A DNA stretch of 64,000 nt from Flavobacteriaceae bacterium (GCA_004762155.1 SIHP01000003.1:124001-188000); one strand, 5' to 3'; counted from the first letter of the stretch, positions 25,495 to 34,703 are shown. The notes: a model not told the origin generated them from the sequence alone. Numbers and translations: made by a program.

Positions 25495-27408
25495 TTATTT
25501 AATTAAATTGTAACTACGTTTTATAAATTCAGTTAACTCTTTACCATGTAAAAGGTTTTGAGATAATTTAGCTAAATCAAAAGCTTGAGAAACTAATTCT
25601 TTTTGCTTATTTTCATCAGCAGCTAAAATATCAGAAACTAATTCATGGTTTGTGTTTACAACTAAGTTGTACATTTCTGGCATGTTACCCATTCCCATCA
25701 TTCCACCACCACCAGAAGCTTGCATTTCTTTCATACGACGCATAAATTCTGGTACAGTAATTAAAAAAGGAGAAGAAGAAGAATCCATAGATTCTAATTG
25801 TACAGTATAACTTTGGTTGTTTACAGCTCCTTCAATAACTGGTTTTAATTTTTCTTTTTCTTCGTCAGATAACTTAGAAATAACAGTATCGTCTTTCTTA
25901 ATTAAATTATCAACATGATCAGAATCTACACGAACAAACTGAACTTTAGTATCTCCGCCAGCAGTTTCTAATTTTTGAATTAAATGTGATACAATTGGAG
26001 AGTCTAAAAGAACAACTTCATATCCTTTTGCAGTAGCACCTTCAATATAACCATGTTGTGCATCTTTGTTTGCTGCGTATAAGATAATTTGGTTCCCGTC
26101 TTTGTCTGTTTGGTTATCCTTTGTTTTTTCTAACAATTCATCAAACGTAAAGAAGGTATCGTTAACAGTAGGATATAAGGCAAACTTTTTAGCTTTATCA
26201 AAGAATTTATCTTCAGATAACATTCCGTATTCAATAATCACTTTAATATCGTTCCATTTTTGCTCAAAATCAGCACGATCTTTTTTGAATAAAGAACTTA
26301 ATTTATCACCAACTTTTTTAGTGATATACCCTGATATTTTTTTTACAGCTCCATCTGCTTGTAAATAAGAACGAGATACGTTTAATGGAATATCTGGAGA
26401 ATCTATAACACCTTTTAACATCTGTAAGAAATCAGGTACAATTCCTTCTACATTATCAGTTACAAAAACTTGATTTTGGTATAATTGAATTTTATCCTTT
26501 TGCATGTCCATGTTATTAGACAACTTAGGGAAAAATAAAATACCTGTTAAGTTAAATGGATAATCTACATTTAAATGAATGTGGAATAAAGACTCTTCAA
26601 ATTGTGTAGGATATAACTCTCTGTAAAAGTTTGTGTAATCTTCAGCTTCTAATTCAGCTGGAGTTTTTGTCCAAGCTGGATTTGTATTGTTGATGATATC
26701 ATCTACTTCAATCTGTTTGTGAGGTTCAGTAGTTTCTTTACCTTCAGCATCTGTAGTAGTTTGTGGTGTAAAATCAGGATCGTTTACCTTTTTAGTTCCA
26801 AATTTAACAGGAACTTGGTTAAAACGATTGTATTTTGTTAATAACCCTCTGATTTTTCCTTCTTCTAAAAAGTCTAGAGAATCTTCAGCAATATGTAAAA
26901 CAATCTCTGTCCCTCTGTCTGTTTTGTCATGTTCAACTAAAGAATATTCAGGAGAACCATCACAAGTCCAATGAGCAGCAGGTTCGTCTTTAAACGACTT
27001 TGTAATTAATTCTACTTTATCAGCAACCATAAAAGCAGAGTAAAAACCTAAACCAAAGTGTCCAATAACACCAGTATCGTTTTTGTCGTCTTTATATTTC
27101 TCTAAAAACTCTTCAGCACCAGAAAAAGCAATTTGGTTGATGTATTTTTCAACTTCATCAGCAGTCATACCTAAACCTTGATCTTTAATAGTTAAAGTTT
27201 TGGCATCTTTATTAATACTGATTTCAATTTTTGCATCTCCTAATTCAACTTTTGCTTCACCAATAGAAATAAGGTGTTTTAATTTTGTTGTAGCATCCGT
27301 TCCGTTAGAAATTAATTCACGTAAAAAAATTTCGTGATCAGAATACAAGAATTTTTTAATTAACGGAAAAATATTTTCTACCGATACATTAATGTTTCCT
27401 TTACTCAT
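25495..27408 (-). CDS. htpG: Hsp90 chaperone HtpG
   Basis: A 637-residue ATP-dependent chaperone. The GHKL ATPase domain is at the N-terminus: FLRELISNGTDATTKL, with the usual Asn-Ala of the E-x-x-x-N-x-x-D helix changed to Asn-Gly; DQGLGMTADEV; and GVIGHFGLGFYSAFMV. The middle domain contains DNVEGIVPDFL and DSPDIPLNVSRSYLQ, and a C-terminal dimerisation domain completes the usual length. A Gly/Met-rich patch (SGGGGMMGMGNMPEM) near residue 570 is typical of flavobacterial homologues. A perfect inverted repeat overlaps the probable promoter, and the gene ends at its own hairpin, so it is monocistronic. Confidence 0.97.
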   Translation of the reverse strand: MSKGNINVSVENIFPLIKKFLYSDHEIFLRELISNGTDATTKLKHLISIGEAKVELGDAKIEISINKDAKTLTIKDQGLGMTADEVEKYINQIAFSGAEEFLEKYKDDKNDTGVIGHFGLGFYSAFMVADKVELITKSFKDEPAAHWTCDGSPEYSLVEHDKTDRGTEIVLHIAEDSLDFLEEGKIRGLLTKYNRFNQVPVKFGTKKVNDPDFTPQTTTDAEGKETTEPHKQIEVDDIINNTNPAWTKTPAELEAEDYTNFYRELYPTQFEESLFHIHLNVDYPFNLTGILFFPKLSNNMDMQKDKIQLYQNQVFVTDNVEGIVPDFLQMLKGVIDSPDIPLNVSRSYLQADGAVKKISGYITKKVGDKLSSLFKKDRADFEQKWNDIKVIIEYGMLSEDKFFDKAKKFALYPTVNDTFFTFDELLEKTKDNQTDKDGNQIILYAANKDAQHGYIEGATAKGYEVVLLDSPIVSHLIQKLETAGGDTKVQFVRVDSDHVDNLIKKDDTVISKLSDEEKEKLKPVIEGAVNNQSYTVQLESMDSSSSPFLITVPEFMRRMKEMQASGGGGMMGMGNMPEMYNLVVNTNHELVSDILAADENKQKELVSQAFDLAKLSQNLLHGKELTEFIKRSYNLIK

Positions 27409-27469
27409 AATTTATATGTTTAGTATGTTTTTTTATTAGTTACGATTAATCAATTGTCAAAAAAAATAC

Positions 27470-27506
27470 CAAAATTAGATTTATGACAAGATGGCATAAA
27501 TCTAAT
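27470..27506 (-). promoter_or_regulatory. htpG promoter element overlapping a perfect inverted repeat
   Basis: TAATTTTG (plus-strand CAAAATTA, 27470-27477) matches the -7 element about 60 bases before the htpG start. It overlaps ATTAGATTTATG (27474-27485)-N9-CATAAATCTAAT (27495-27506), a perfect 12-bp inverted repeat. A heat-shock operator is inferred. Confidence 0.6.
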
Positions 27507-27518
27507 AAAGAGTAAAGT

Positions 27519-27526
27519 TAACTTTG
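27519..27526 (+). promoter_or_regulatory. -7 promoter element for the KAS III gene
   Basis: TAACTTTG matches TAnnTTTG about 74 bases before the ATG at 27600. No -33 TTG was found. It starts 13 bases after the inverted repeat of the htpG promoter, so one regulator could affect both genes. Confidence 0.4.
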
Positions 27527-27599
27527 TGTAAATATTATAAAATTCATATTTTTACAGGCTATTAAACGAACAAACAACAAATTATAACCTTATATAAAT

Positions 27600-28607
27600 A
27601 TGTATAATTCAAAAATTACTGGTTTAGGCTACTATGTTCCTGACAACGTAGTAACAAACGACGATTTAAAGCAGTGGATGGACACTAGTGATGAATGGAT
27701 ACAAGAGAGAACAGGAATTAAAGAACGTCGTTGGATTGATCCTAAATCTGGAGATACAACAGCTGTTATGGGAGCAAAAGCTTCAAAAATAGCTATTGAA
27801 AGAGCTGGCTTGACTAAAGATGATATTGATTTTATCATTTTTGCAACGTTAAGTCCTGATATGTATTTTCCTGGAGGGGGAGTTCAAATACAAGACATGT
27901 TAGATATGCCAACTATTGGAGCATTAGACATACGTAACCAATGTTCTGGTTTTATTTATTCTCTTTCTGTTGCAGATCAGTTTATAAAAACGGGTATGTA
28001 TAAAAACATTTTGGTAATTGGTTCTGAAAATCATTCTGGAGGTTTAGAAAAATCTACTAGAGGTAGAGGAGTTACTGTAATTTTTGGAGATGGAGCAGGA
28101 GCAGCAGTACTTTCTAGAAGTGAAGAAGCTGGAAAAGGAATTTTATCTACGCATTTACATTCAGAAGGAAAACATGCTGAAGAATTAGCTTTAATGGGAC
28201 CTTCAACTGGTAGATGGGTTCCTGAAATTATGGAAGCTAATGATCCAGATGATGTTTCTTATTATCCGCATATGAATGGACAGTTTGTGTTTAAACATGC
28301 TGTAACTCGTTTTTCTGAAGCTATTGTAGAAGGTTTACAAGCAAATAATTTAGAAAAAAGTGATATTGATATGTTAATTCCACACCAAGCGAATTTACGT
28401 ATTGCACAGTTTATCCAAAAGAAATTTCAATTAACTGATGACAAAGTGTATAACAATATTATGAAATATGGTAATACAACTGCAGCATCAGTAATTATAG
28501 CATTAACTGAAGCTTGGGAGCAAGATAAAATCAAAGAAAATGATTTAGTAGTTCTTGCTGCTTTTGGTAGTGGTTTTACTTGGGGATCTGTTGTGATTCG
28601 TTGGTAA
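27600..28607 (+). CDS. 3-oxoacyl-ACP synthase III family protein
   Basis: A 335-residue thiolase-fold condensing enzyme. The catalytic triad is complete: Cys115 in IRNQCSGF, His262 in IPHQANLR and Asn292 in YGNTTAAS. The N-terminus (ITGLGYYVPDNVVTN) and the DEWIQERTGIKERRW segment are standard for FabH. It would condense an acyl-CoA primer with malonyl-ACP to begin fatty-acid synthesis. Flavobacteria usually carry several FabH-like paralogues and this gene is not in a fab cluster, so a special primer use or a non-fatty-acid product is possible. It ends at a strong hairpin shared with the convergent receptor gene. Confidence 0.9.
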   Translation: MYNSKITGLGYYVPDNVVTNDDLKQWMDTSDEWIQERTGIKERRWIDPKSGDTTAVMGAKASKIAIERAGLTKDDIDFIIFATLSPDMYFPGGGVQIQDMLDMPTIGALDIRNQCSGFIYSLSVADQFIKTGMYKNILVIGSENHSGGLEKSTRGRGVTVIFGDGAGAAVLSRSEEAGKGILSTHLHSEGKHAEELALMGPSTGRWVPEIMEANDPDDVSYYPHMNGQFVFKHAVTRFSEAIVEGLQANNLEKSDIDMLIPHQANLRIAQFIQKKFQLTDDKVYNNIMKYGNTTAASVIIALTEAWEQDKIKENDLVVLAAFGSGFTWGSVVIRW

Positions 28608-28627
28608 TAACTTTTTAAAAAGGAAAC

Positions 28628-28661
28628 AAAAAATCCGAAGTTTTTAAACTTCGGATTTTTT
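28628..28661. terminator. Bidirectional terminator between KAS III and TonB receptor genes
   Basis: AAAAAATCCGAAGTTT (28628-28643) and AAACTTCGGATTTTTT (28646-28661) are perfect complements with a 2-base centre, and have A and T tracts on both sides. The flanking genes are convergent. Confidence 0.88.
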
Positions 28662-28682
28662 ATTTTAATATATTGCTGAGGT

Positions 28683-31076
28683 CTAAAAAACACCACCTCC
28701 ACTTTTTTCATTATTATCTCTTTGTCTTCTTTGTTTTGCTTTATTTTTCCCGCTTCCAAAGCGATAATTAAAGCCTAAGAATGCAGTTCTACTTTCCCAA
28801 TTAAATTGTCCGTTTTGAACATATGGAGAATCAGAATTAAATCCAAACTTCATACCTTGAAAAATATCATTAACTCTAAAGTTAATAGTTCCTTTACCTT
28901 TTAAAACAGTATAACTAGCACCAGTATTTATCATCCACATAGGTTTTACTTTCCATTGAATATCTTCAGAAGCTCCTCTATACATTGCAAATAATTGTAA
29001 ACGTAATTTTTTAGAAAGTGTAAAGTTATTGTTTAAACGAGCATTAAATACTTCATTAGTTACCTCTACAGTTTCAGCATTTATATCTGTTAAATCTACA
29101 ACACCAATTTGTTTTTGAGAATAAATATCAGTGCTCGCATTTGCTCTCCACCATTTTGCCAATTTTAAGTTTACTGAAAATTCTAAACCATAAGCATCAG
29201 TATCATCAAAATTTGTAAAAGATAAAATTTGGCGAACCTCTGTTGGGTCTGTTGGATCTTTATACGTTACTCTAGAAATTACGTCATTAATATTTCTATA
29301 AAAAGAGCCAATAGTAAACGAACCTCCTTTTATTTTTCTTGTAAAATTAAACTCTAAAGAGTTTGTGAATTGTGGCACTAAATCAGCATTACCAATAGAG
29401 GTAATTAATGGAGTACTCCATTCTCTAATAGGATTTAATTGATTTATACCAGGTCTGTCTACACGACGACTGTAGCTTAATTGAAATTGATTTTTATCTG
29501 ACGGATTAAAAGTTAAAAAAGCTGATGGATAAATACTAAAAATGTCATCTGTAACAGTTTCTGTGCTTTCTCCTTCTTGATTAAAAATCCCTATAATATC
29601 ATATTGTTCAAAACGAGCTCCAACTTGTACAGATAACTTATTAATTTTATGGCTATAGTTTATATAAGCCGAATAAATATCTCTATTGTAACTAAAATCT
29701 GAATTAGGAGTTCCTAATTGTGTTGTTATGTTGTTGTTGTTTGTTTCGTTTTGACGATATTCTAATCCTAATTCTAACTTACCATCTTTACTTGTTGGGT
29801 TTGTATAGTCTAAATTAATTTGAGTATTAGTTCTTGTGTTAACGATATCAGTAATGAAATTTAAATTATTGTCTGTTAAATTCAAAATATCACTATTAAA
29901 AGCATCTTCAGTTCCGTTTGTTTCAGAATAATTTCCTTCTAACTCTAAATTATGTCCTTCTTTTTTAAAGTCTATTTTATAATTTAAATTATAGGCACTG
30001 GTTTTATTATCTTGAATTTGTTGGTTAAAAGCATTACTACTAGCGGTATTAGCTTCAGTAATAACTACATTTCCATTTCCTCCGCCATCAAACCAACTTT
30101 GTGTAGTATAAAAAGATAACGTGTTTTTGTCATTTAAATAAATATCAGCACCAAATTTAGCTAAATGCGATTTGTTGTCATTTATAAATGTAAAGTTTTG
30201 AATACGATTATCTTCTGGTCTATCTACAAATCCGTAGTTATAATTATCGCCTCCATTAAATCCATAATTTCCAAAAAAGTTAATTTTTCCTGTTTTATAA
30301 TTCATGTTAGTAGAAAAATTGTAACGAACATAATGACCAGCTGTTATTCCTGTATTAACAGTACCGTTAAATCCCATGTTGGCATTTTTGTTTAAAATTA
30401 TATTAATGATTCCACTCATTCCTTCTGGATTATATTTAGCTGAAGGATTTGTAATCAATTCAATACTTTTTATTGATGAAGAAGGTATTTGTTTTAATAG
30501 CTGACTTGCAGAAATATTAGTAGGTTTTCCGTCTACTAAAACGCGTACATTTTCGTTTCCTCTTAAGCTAATATTTCCTGTTTGACTATCTACACTAACA
30601 GATTGTACATTGTTTAATAATTCAGATGCTGTAGTACCAGCAGAGGTTAAATCTTTTCCTACATTAATAACCTTTCTGTCTACTTTTTGCACAACAGTTG
30701 ATGTTTCTGCACGAACTTCAACTTCGTCTAAGACAGTAGCGTCTTCTTCCATAGCAATTGTGCCAAGTTGAATGTTTTTAGAAGTTATAGTAATTTCTTT
30801 GCTAATAGTTTTATATCCAATAAATTGAATTTCAATATTGTTTTTACCAAATGGTATTTTTTCGATTTTAAAAAGTCCATTATCGTCGGTAATACCTCCA
30901 GTAATTAATTTTTTACTAGTGTCTTGTATAATAATATTTACATAAGGAAGTGGTTCGCTAGTTGTTTTATCTATAACTTTCCCTGAAATACTTCCTTTGG
31001 GAACTCCATTTTTACTCATTTGAGCAGTAGTACTTATGGAGGCTATGATAAGTATATAAAGTAAAATTTTTCTCAT
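28683..31076 (-). CDS. TonB-dependent receptor / outer-membrane beta-barrel family protein
   Basis: A 797-residue outer-membrane protein. It has a signal peptide (1-18), a carboxypeptidase-like domain (about 28-115, GSISGKVIDKTTSEPLPYVN), a plug (about 125-230, VDGKPTNISASQLLKQIPSS and AKYNPEGMSGIINIILN) and a barrel of the OMP_b-brl_3 type (NYKTGKINFFGNYG, SYSRRVDRPGINQLNP). The C-terminal tail after the last strand is basic and Gln-rich, which is unusual for a barrel end. The gene stands alone between two plus-strand genes. Substrate unknown; this family is common in flavobacteria and is often iron- or peptide-related. Confidence 0.9.
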   Translation of the reverse strand: MRKILLYILIIASISTTAQMSKNGVPKGSISGKVIDKTTSEPLPYVNIIIQDTSKKLITGGITDDNGLFKIEKIPFGKNNIEIQFIGYKTISKEITITSKNIQLGTIAMEEDATVLDEVEVRAETSTVVQKVDRKVINVGKDLTSAGTTASELLNNVQSVSVDSQTGNISLRGNENVRVLVDGKPTNISASQLLKQIPSSSIKSIELITNPSAKYNPEGMSGIINIILNKNANMGFNGTVNTGITAGHYVRYNFSTNMNYKTGKINFFGNYGFNGGDNYNYGFVDRPEDNRIQNFTFINDNKSHLAKFGADIYLNDKNTLSFYTTQSWFDGGGNGNVVITEANTASSNAFNQQIQDNKTSAYNLNYKIDFKKEGHNLELEGNYSETNGTEDAFNSDILNLTDNNLNFITDIVNTRTNTQINLDYTNPTSKDGKLELGLEYRQNETNNNNITTQLGTPNSDFSYNRDIYSAYINYSHKINKLSVQVGARFEQYDIIGIFNQEGESTETVTDDIFSIYPSAFLTFNPSDKNQFQLSYSRRVDRPGINQLNPIREWSTPLITSIGNADLVPQFTNSLEFNFTRKIKGGSFTIGSFYRNINDVISRVTYKDPTDPTEVRQILSFTNFDDTDAYGLEFSVNLKLAKWWRANASTDIYSQKQIGVVDLTDINAETVEVTNEVFNARLNNNFTLSKKLRLQLFAMYRGASEDIQWKVKPMWMINTGASYTVLKGKGTINFRVNDIFQGMKFGFNSDSPYVQNGQFNWESRTAFLGFNYRFGSGKNKAKQRRQRDNNEKSGGGVF

Positions 31077-31172
31077 CTTTTCTAATTTATTTGTGATTTT
31101 GGTTATAAATAGAAGACAGCTTAATAGTATATTTGTTACTAAAGTTTTTTTATTTAACGAAATTTTAACAAT

Positions 31173-31535
31173 ATGAAAAAGTATACATTAGTTATTGGAG
31201 CTTCATTAAAAAGTGAACGATATTCTAACAAAGCAATACATAAGCTTAAAGAAAAAGGTGATGATGTGTATGCGATAGGTTTAAGAAAAGGAACAGTAGC
31301 AGGAGTTACTATTACTACTGAAAAACAAAGTTTTAAAGATGTAGATACGGTAACGTTATATATAAATCCAGTATTGCAAAAAGAATACTATGATTATATT
31401 ATAAGTTTAAAACCTAGTCGCGTTATTTTTAATCCAGGAACAGAAAATCATTCATTTATAAAATTACTTGAAGCACATAATATTGAGAGTGAGATAGCTT
31501 GTACATTGGTTCTATTAGCTACGAATCAATATTAA
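31173..31535 (+). CDS. CoA-binding domain protein
   Basis: A 120-residue single-domain Rossmann protein of the CoA_binding_2 (YccU-like) family. It has VIGASLKSERYSNKAIHKL at the N-terminus, VYAIGLRKG after strand 2, and the C-terminal VIFNPGTENHSFIKLLEAH motif. It is cytosolic. Members bind CoA in vitro but their cellular role is unsettled. The stop at 31535 directly abuts the end of the convergent rnz gene with no space for a terminator. Confidence 0.85.
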   Translation: MKKYTLVIGASLKSERYSNKAIHKLKEKGDDVYAIGLRKGTVAGVTITTEKQSFKDVDTVTLYINPVLQKEYYDYIISLKPSRVIFNPGTENHSFIKLLEAHNIESEIACTLVLLATNQY

Positions 31536-32471
31536 TTAAACAGTTTCGTTTAAAATATTTATACCATAAGTTTGTCCAGCAACAGCTAATTCAACATTAT
31601 TAAAAACAGTTTCAGCTTCTGTTTTAAAAGCATTTATGTTCTTATACCTACTTGAATAATGTCCAACAATTAGTTTATCTACGTTAGCATCTTTAGCTAT
31701 TATAGCTGCTTGTTCAGCAGTAGAATGTTTTGTTTTTTCACACAAATCCTCACGATCTTTTAAAAATGTTGCTTCATGATATAATATAGAAGCATTTTTT
31801 ATAATTGGAACAATATCTGGTTTGTAAATTGTATCACTACAAAAGGCATAACTTTTAGCTTTTGGATGTGGAATGGTTAATTCTGAATTAGGAATAACTT
31901 CCCCAGAAGATAATACAAAATCTTTACCTGCTTTTATGTTATGATAATCACAAGTTTCAATTTCATCATATTGTTTAATATTATCAATATGTAAGTTTTT
32001 TAAACGATGCTTTTCGGTAAACAAATATCCATTTGTGTATACTCTATGCGTTAAAGGAATTGTTCTTACAATAACTTTATCGTTTTCAAGTATAACTTCA
32101 CTTTCTTTAGAAGAAAGTTCGTGAAAGATTAGTTTATACCTTACATGTGATTTTGAAAATTTTAACTGTAAAGTAGTTATTTCTTTTATACCAACTGGCC
32201 CATAAACATGTAAGTCTTTTTCCCTGTTTAAAATTCCATAAGTAGAAATTAAGCCTATTAAGCCAAAAAAATGATCGCCATGTAAATGAGAAATAAAAAT
32301 ATGATCAATTTTAGAAAATCCAACTTTATATTTTCTCATTTGACGCTGTGTACCTTCACCACAGTCAATTATAAAATGAGCATTGTTAATTTCTAAATAT
32401 TGAGAAGTTGGATGTGCATTTGCTCTAGGTGTAGCAGAATGACAACCTAAAATAGTAAGTTTTAAACTCAT
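31536..32471 (-). CDS. rnz: Ribonuclease Z
   Basis: A 311-residue metallo-beta-lactamase-fold endonuclease that trims tRNA 3' ends or other RNAs. The zinc motif HxHxDH is at 62-67 (SHLHGDHFFGL), preceded by DCGEGTQRQ. Later ligands are seen in FCSDT and VGHYSSRY. The length is standard for the short RNase Z. The start overlaps the stop of the sorting-domain protein gene by four bases (ATGA), so it is translated in one unit with the genes upstream, ultimately the pyrR-pyrB transcript. Confidence 0.95.
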   Translation of the reverse strand: MSLKLTILGCHSATPRANAHPTSQYLEINNAHFIIDCGEGTQRQMRKYKVGFSKIDHIFISHLHGDHFFGLIGLISTYGILNREKDLHVYGPVGIKEITTLQLKFSKSHVRYKLIFHELSSKESEVILENDKVIVRTIPLTHRVYTNGYLFTEKHRLKNLHIDNIKQYDEIETCDYHNIKAGKDFVLSSGEVIPNSELTIPHPKAKSYAFCSDTIYKPDIVPIIKNASILYHEATFLKDREDLCEKTKHSTAEQAAIIAKDANVDKLIVGHYSSRYKNINAFKTEAETVFNNVELAVAGQTYGINILNETV

Positions 32472-32788
32472 TTAATAACAAAACGTTTAGATATAAAGTC
32501 TTTATTAGTTTGGATTGTATAAATATAGATACCAGACCTTAAATTATTGCGATAAAAAGGAATAGTGTTTTTTCCAGATGTTGCGTTTATTTTTTTAGAA
32601 TAAACAACCTTACCTAATACATTTTTAATATTAATACTTACAGATTGACTTGAATTAGTATTAAAAGAAATAGCTGTTGTATTTGAAAAGGGATTAGGAA
32701 ATGCAGTTAATTCTTGCAATGATTTTTTTTGAGAAAAACCAACAACAGAAAAAAATAAAATAGATATGAAGAGTATTTTTTTTATCAT
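32468..32788 (-). CDS. Sorting-domain-only T9SS protein
   Basis: A 106-residue protein made of a signal peptide (1-19, ending FSQ) and little more than a type A T9SS C-terminal domain: FPNPFSNTTAISF, IKNVLGKVVYSKK, LRSGIYIYTIQ and KRFVIK. The mature chain of about 87 residues leaves roughly 10 residues before the sorting domain, so there is no cargo domain. It sits inside a cytosolic-enzyme operon (pyrR, pyrB, unknown, this, rnz) and overlaps the rnz start by four bases. It could be a vestige of a longer secreted protein or a small exported protein in its own right. Confidence 0.8.
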   Translation of the reverse strand: MIKKILFISILFFSVVGFSQKKSLQELTAFPNPFSNTTAISFNTNSSQSVSINIKNVLGKVVYSKKINATSGKNTIPFYRNNLRSGIYIYTIQTNKDFISKRFVIK

Positions 32789-32800
32789 TAAATAACAATT

Positions 32801-33133
32801 TTAAAAACCTAAATCTCGCTGAATATTTTCCATTTCTAAAATATCTTCAGCTTCTTGTAAGGTAGGGACTATGTTAAATGTTTCAGGAAATTTATCTACA
32901 TCAACATTGTTAGATATAACAATAAATGTTGTTTTTTTCTCTGAATGCTTTTTCGAATAATCCAAAAATACAAAAATATCTTCTTCTTTTGTGTTAATTT
33001 TTTCAGAAAGAGATAAGAAAACGTTGCTGTTTTCTATTTCTGAATAACTATTTTTAAAATTAGTTAAAAATTCATCAAATGAATTTTCATCCGATGTAAT
33101 TGTTATATAATCTTGTTTTTGTTCAATTATCAT
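32801..33133 (-). CDS. Conserved STAS-like small protein of unknown function
   Basis: A 110-residue soluble acidic protein. The alternation of strands and helices (DYITITSDENSFDEFLTNF, NVFLSLSEKI, DIFVFLDYSKKH, TTFIVISNNV) and the end EAEDILEMENIQRDLGF are conserved in flavobacteria as far as I recall. They resemble a STAS or anti-sigma-antagonist fold. It starts 2 bases after the pyrB stop. In some genomes this gene is labelled ribonuclease Z, apparently carried over from its neighbour; it has no metallo-beta-lactamase motif. Confidence 0.6.
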   Translation of the reverse strand: MIIEQKQDYITITSDENSFDEFLTNFKNSYSEIENSNVFLSLSEKINTKEEDIFVFLDYSKKHSEKKTTFIVISNNVDVDKFPETFNIVPTLQEAEDILEMENIQRDLGF

Positions 33134-33135
33134 TA

Positions 33136-34068
33136 CTATCTTTTAATTTGTTGGGCTAATAAATAAATTACAGCCATTCTAACAGCAACACCATTTTCTA
33201 CTTGGTTTAAAATTATAGATTGATTACTGTCTGCAACATCACTTGTTAATTCAACACCTCTGTTAATAGGTCCTGGATGCATAATTACAATTTTCTTGCC
33301 AAGATTATCTAAAACCTGTTTGTTAATACCAAAAAGTTGAGTGTATTCTCTTGTTGATGGAAAATATTTAATATCCATTCTTTCGTGTTGTACACGTAAA
33401 ACGTTGGCAACATCACACCATTCTAACGCCTTTTTTAAATTTGTTTCAACTTCTACACCTAAACTAGAAATATATCTAGGAATTAATGTAGTTGGACCAC
33501 AAACTTTTACTTTGGCTCCTTGTAATTGTAGTGCAAAAATGTTAGATAAAGCAACTCTAGAATGCAATACATCACCAACAATTACTATTTTTTTTCCTTT
33601 TAAGTCACTATTTAAAGCTTCTCGCATAGAAAAACTATCTAATAAAGCTTGTGTTGGATGTTCATGAGTACCATCACCAGCATTTACAATTTTAGCATCT
33701 ACATGTTTAGATAAAAATACGCCAGCACCAACATTTGCATGTCGCATCACAACAATATCTACTTTCATAGATAAAATGTTGTTAACAGTATCAATTAAAG
33801 TTTCTCCTTTTTTTACTGATGATTGTCCGGCTGAAAAGTTAATAACATCAGCAGATAAACGTTTTTCGGCCAACTCAAAAGAAAGTTTTGTACGTGTACT
33901 ATTTTCAAAAAATAAGTTAGCAATAGTAATATCTCTTAAAGAAGGAACCTTTTTTATAGGTCTGTTAATTACTTCTTTAAAATGAGAAGCAGTTTCAAAA
34001 ATTAGATTTAAATCATTTTTATTAAGGTATTTGATTCCTAGTAAATGGTCTACGCTTAATTGCTTCAT
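33136..34068 (-). CDS. pyrB: Aspartate carbamoyltransferase catalytic subunit
   Basis: A 310-residue enzyme forming carbamoyl-aspartate in pyrimidine synthesis. The carbamoyl-phosphate loop STRT is at residues 57-60 in FFENSTRTKLSFE. HPTQALLD near 140 and GPINRGVEL near 267 complete the active site. No regulatory subunit (pyrI) follows, as usual for the PyrR-controlled class. It lies 37 bases downstream of pyrR on the same strand and is followed at 2 bases by the STAS-like gene. Confidence 0.96.
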   Translation of the reverse strand: MKQLSVDHLLGIKYLNKNDLNLIFETASHFKEVINRPIKKVPSLRDITIANLFFENSTRTKLSFELAEKRLSADVINFSAGQSSVKKGETLIDTVNNILSMKVDIVVMRHANVGAGVFLSKHVDAKIVNAGDGTHEHPTQALLDSFSMREALNSDLKGKKIVIVGDVLHSRVALSNIFALQLQGAKVKVCGPTTLIPRYISSLGVEVETNLKKALEWCDVANVLRVQHERMDIKYFPSTREYTQLFGINKQVLDNLGKKIVIMHPGPINRGVELTSDVADSNQSIILNQVENGVAVRMAVIYLLAQQIKR

Positions 34069-34105
34069 TTTTTATATTTATTTGATATTAATTAGTTGGT
34101 GAAAA

Positions 34106-34666
34106 CTAATTAGCATCAATCTTAGCTTCTATGGTTTCTATAAATATGGCATCTTTTTTATGAGTCTCTTGCCAATTAACGACTACTTTTTCTTCATTAA
34201 TAGCATCAACCTGTCTACCTCTATAATTGGGTTGAATAGGCAAATGTCTACTAAAACGTCTATCAATTAATACCAATAATTCAATATTTGTAGGTCTACC
34301 AAAAGCTTGTAAAGCAGTTAATGCTGCTCTAACACTTCTACCAGAATACAAAACATCATCAATAATTACAACGTTTTTATTTTCAATTAAAAAATCAATT
34401 TTTGTGGGAGTTGCCTCTAAAGGTTCATCTTTTCTACGAAAATCATCACGATAAAAGGTGATATCTAATAATCCTAACTTTAAACCTTCTATACCATACT
34501 CATTTTGTAGTAACTTAGTCAAGCGTTTGGCTAAATAGGTACCGCGTGGTTGTAAACCAATTAAAACAGTATTAGAAAAGTCATTATGGTTTTCGATTAA
34601 CTGACAAGCTAATCGATGCAGAATTATTTCAATTTCTTTGGAAGTAAGTAGTGTTTTTCTGCTCAT
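34106..34666 (-). CDS. pyrR: PyrR: pyr operon regulator / uracil phosphoribosyltransferase
   Basis: A 186-residue type I phosphoribosyltransferase. The PRPP loop VIIDDVLYSGRSVRAAL is at about 100-116, and LQPRGTYLAKRL at 38-49 is the PyrR-type N-terminal segment. In other bacteria PyrR binds pyr mRNA and causes attenuation when UMP is high. Here the promoter is clear and a hairpin lies immediately before the start codon, so translational or attenuation control is possible but unproven in this phylum. It leads a transcript with pyrB and three more genes to rnz. Confidence 0.95.
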   Translation of the reverse strand: MSRKTLLTSKEIEIILHRLACQLIENHNDFSNTVLIGLQPRGTYLAKRLTKLLQNEYGIEGLKLGLLDITFYRDDFRRKDEPLEATPTKIDFLIENKNVVIIDDVLYSGRSVRAALTALQAFGRPTNIELLVLIDRRFSRHLPIQPNYRGRQVDAINEEKVVVNWQETHKKDAIFIETIEAKIDAN

Positions 34667-34672
34667 TTGTTG

Positions 34673-34693
34673 CTATCAATTTTAGTTTGATAG
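34673..34693 (-). promoter_or_regulatory. Hairpin in the pyrR mRNA leader
   Basis: CTATCAA and TTGATAG, separated by 7 bases, lie between the promoter and the pyrR start, ending only 6 bases before the ATG. It could mask the start region or be a PyrR/RNA regulatory site. Confidence 0.4.
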
Positions 34694-34703
34694 TTTCAAA
34701 GGT

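Noticed and set aside
26066..26368. Open frames antisense to htpG and other long genes
   Set aside because: They are shadows of strongly conserved genes on the other strand and resemble no protein.
27474..27506. True CIRCE element (HrcA operator)
   Set aside because: Spacer length fits, but the arms do not match TTAGCACTC/GAGTGCTAA; kept only as a CIRCE-like repeat.
32801..33133. Ribonuclease Z label for the small gene after pyrB
   Set aside because: It lacks any metallo-beta-lactamase motif; the real rnz lies two genes downstream.
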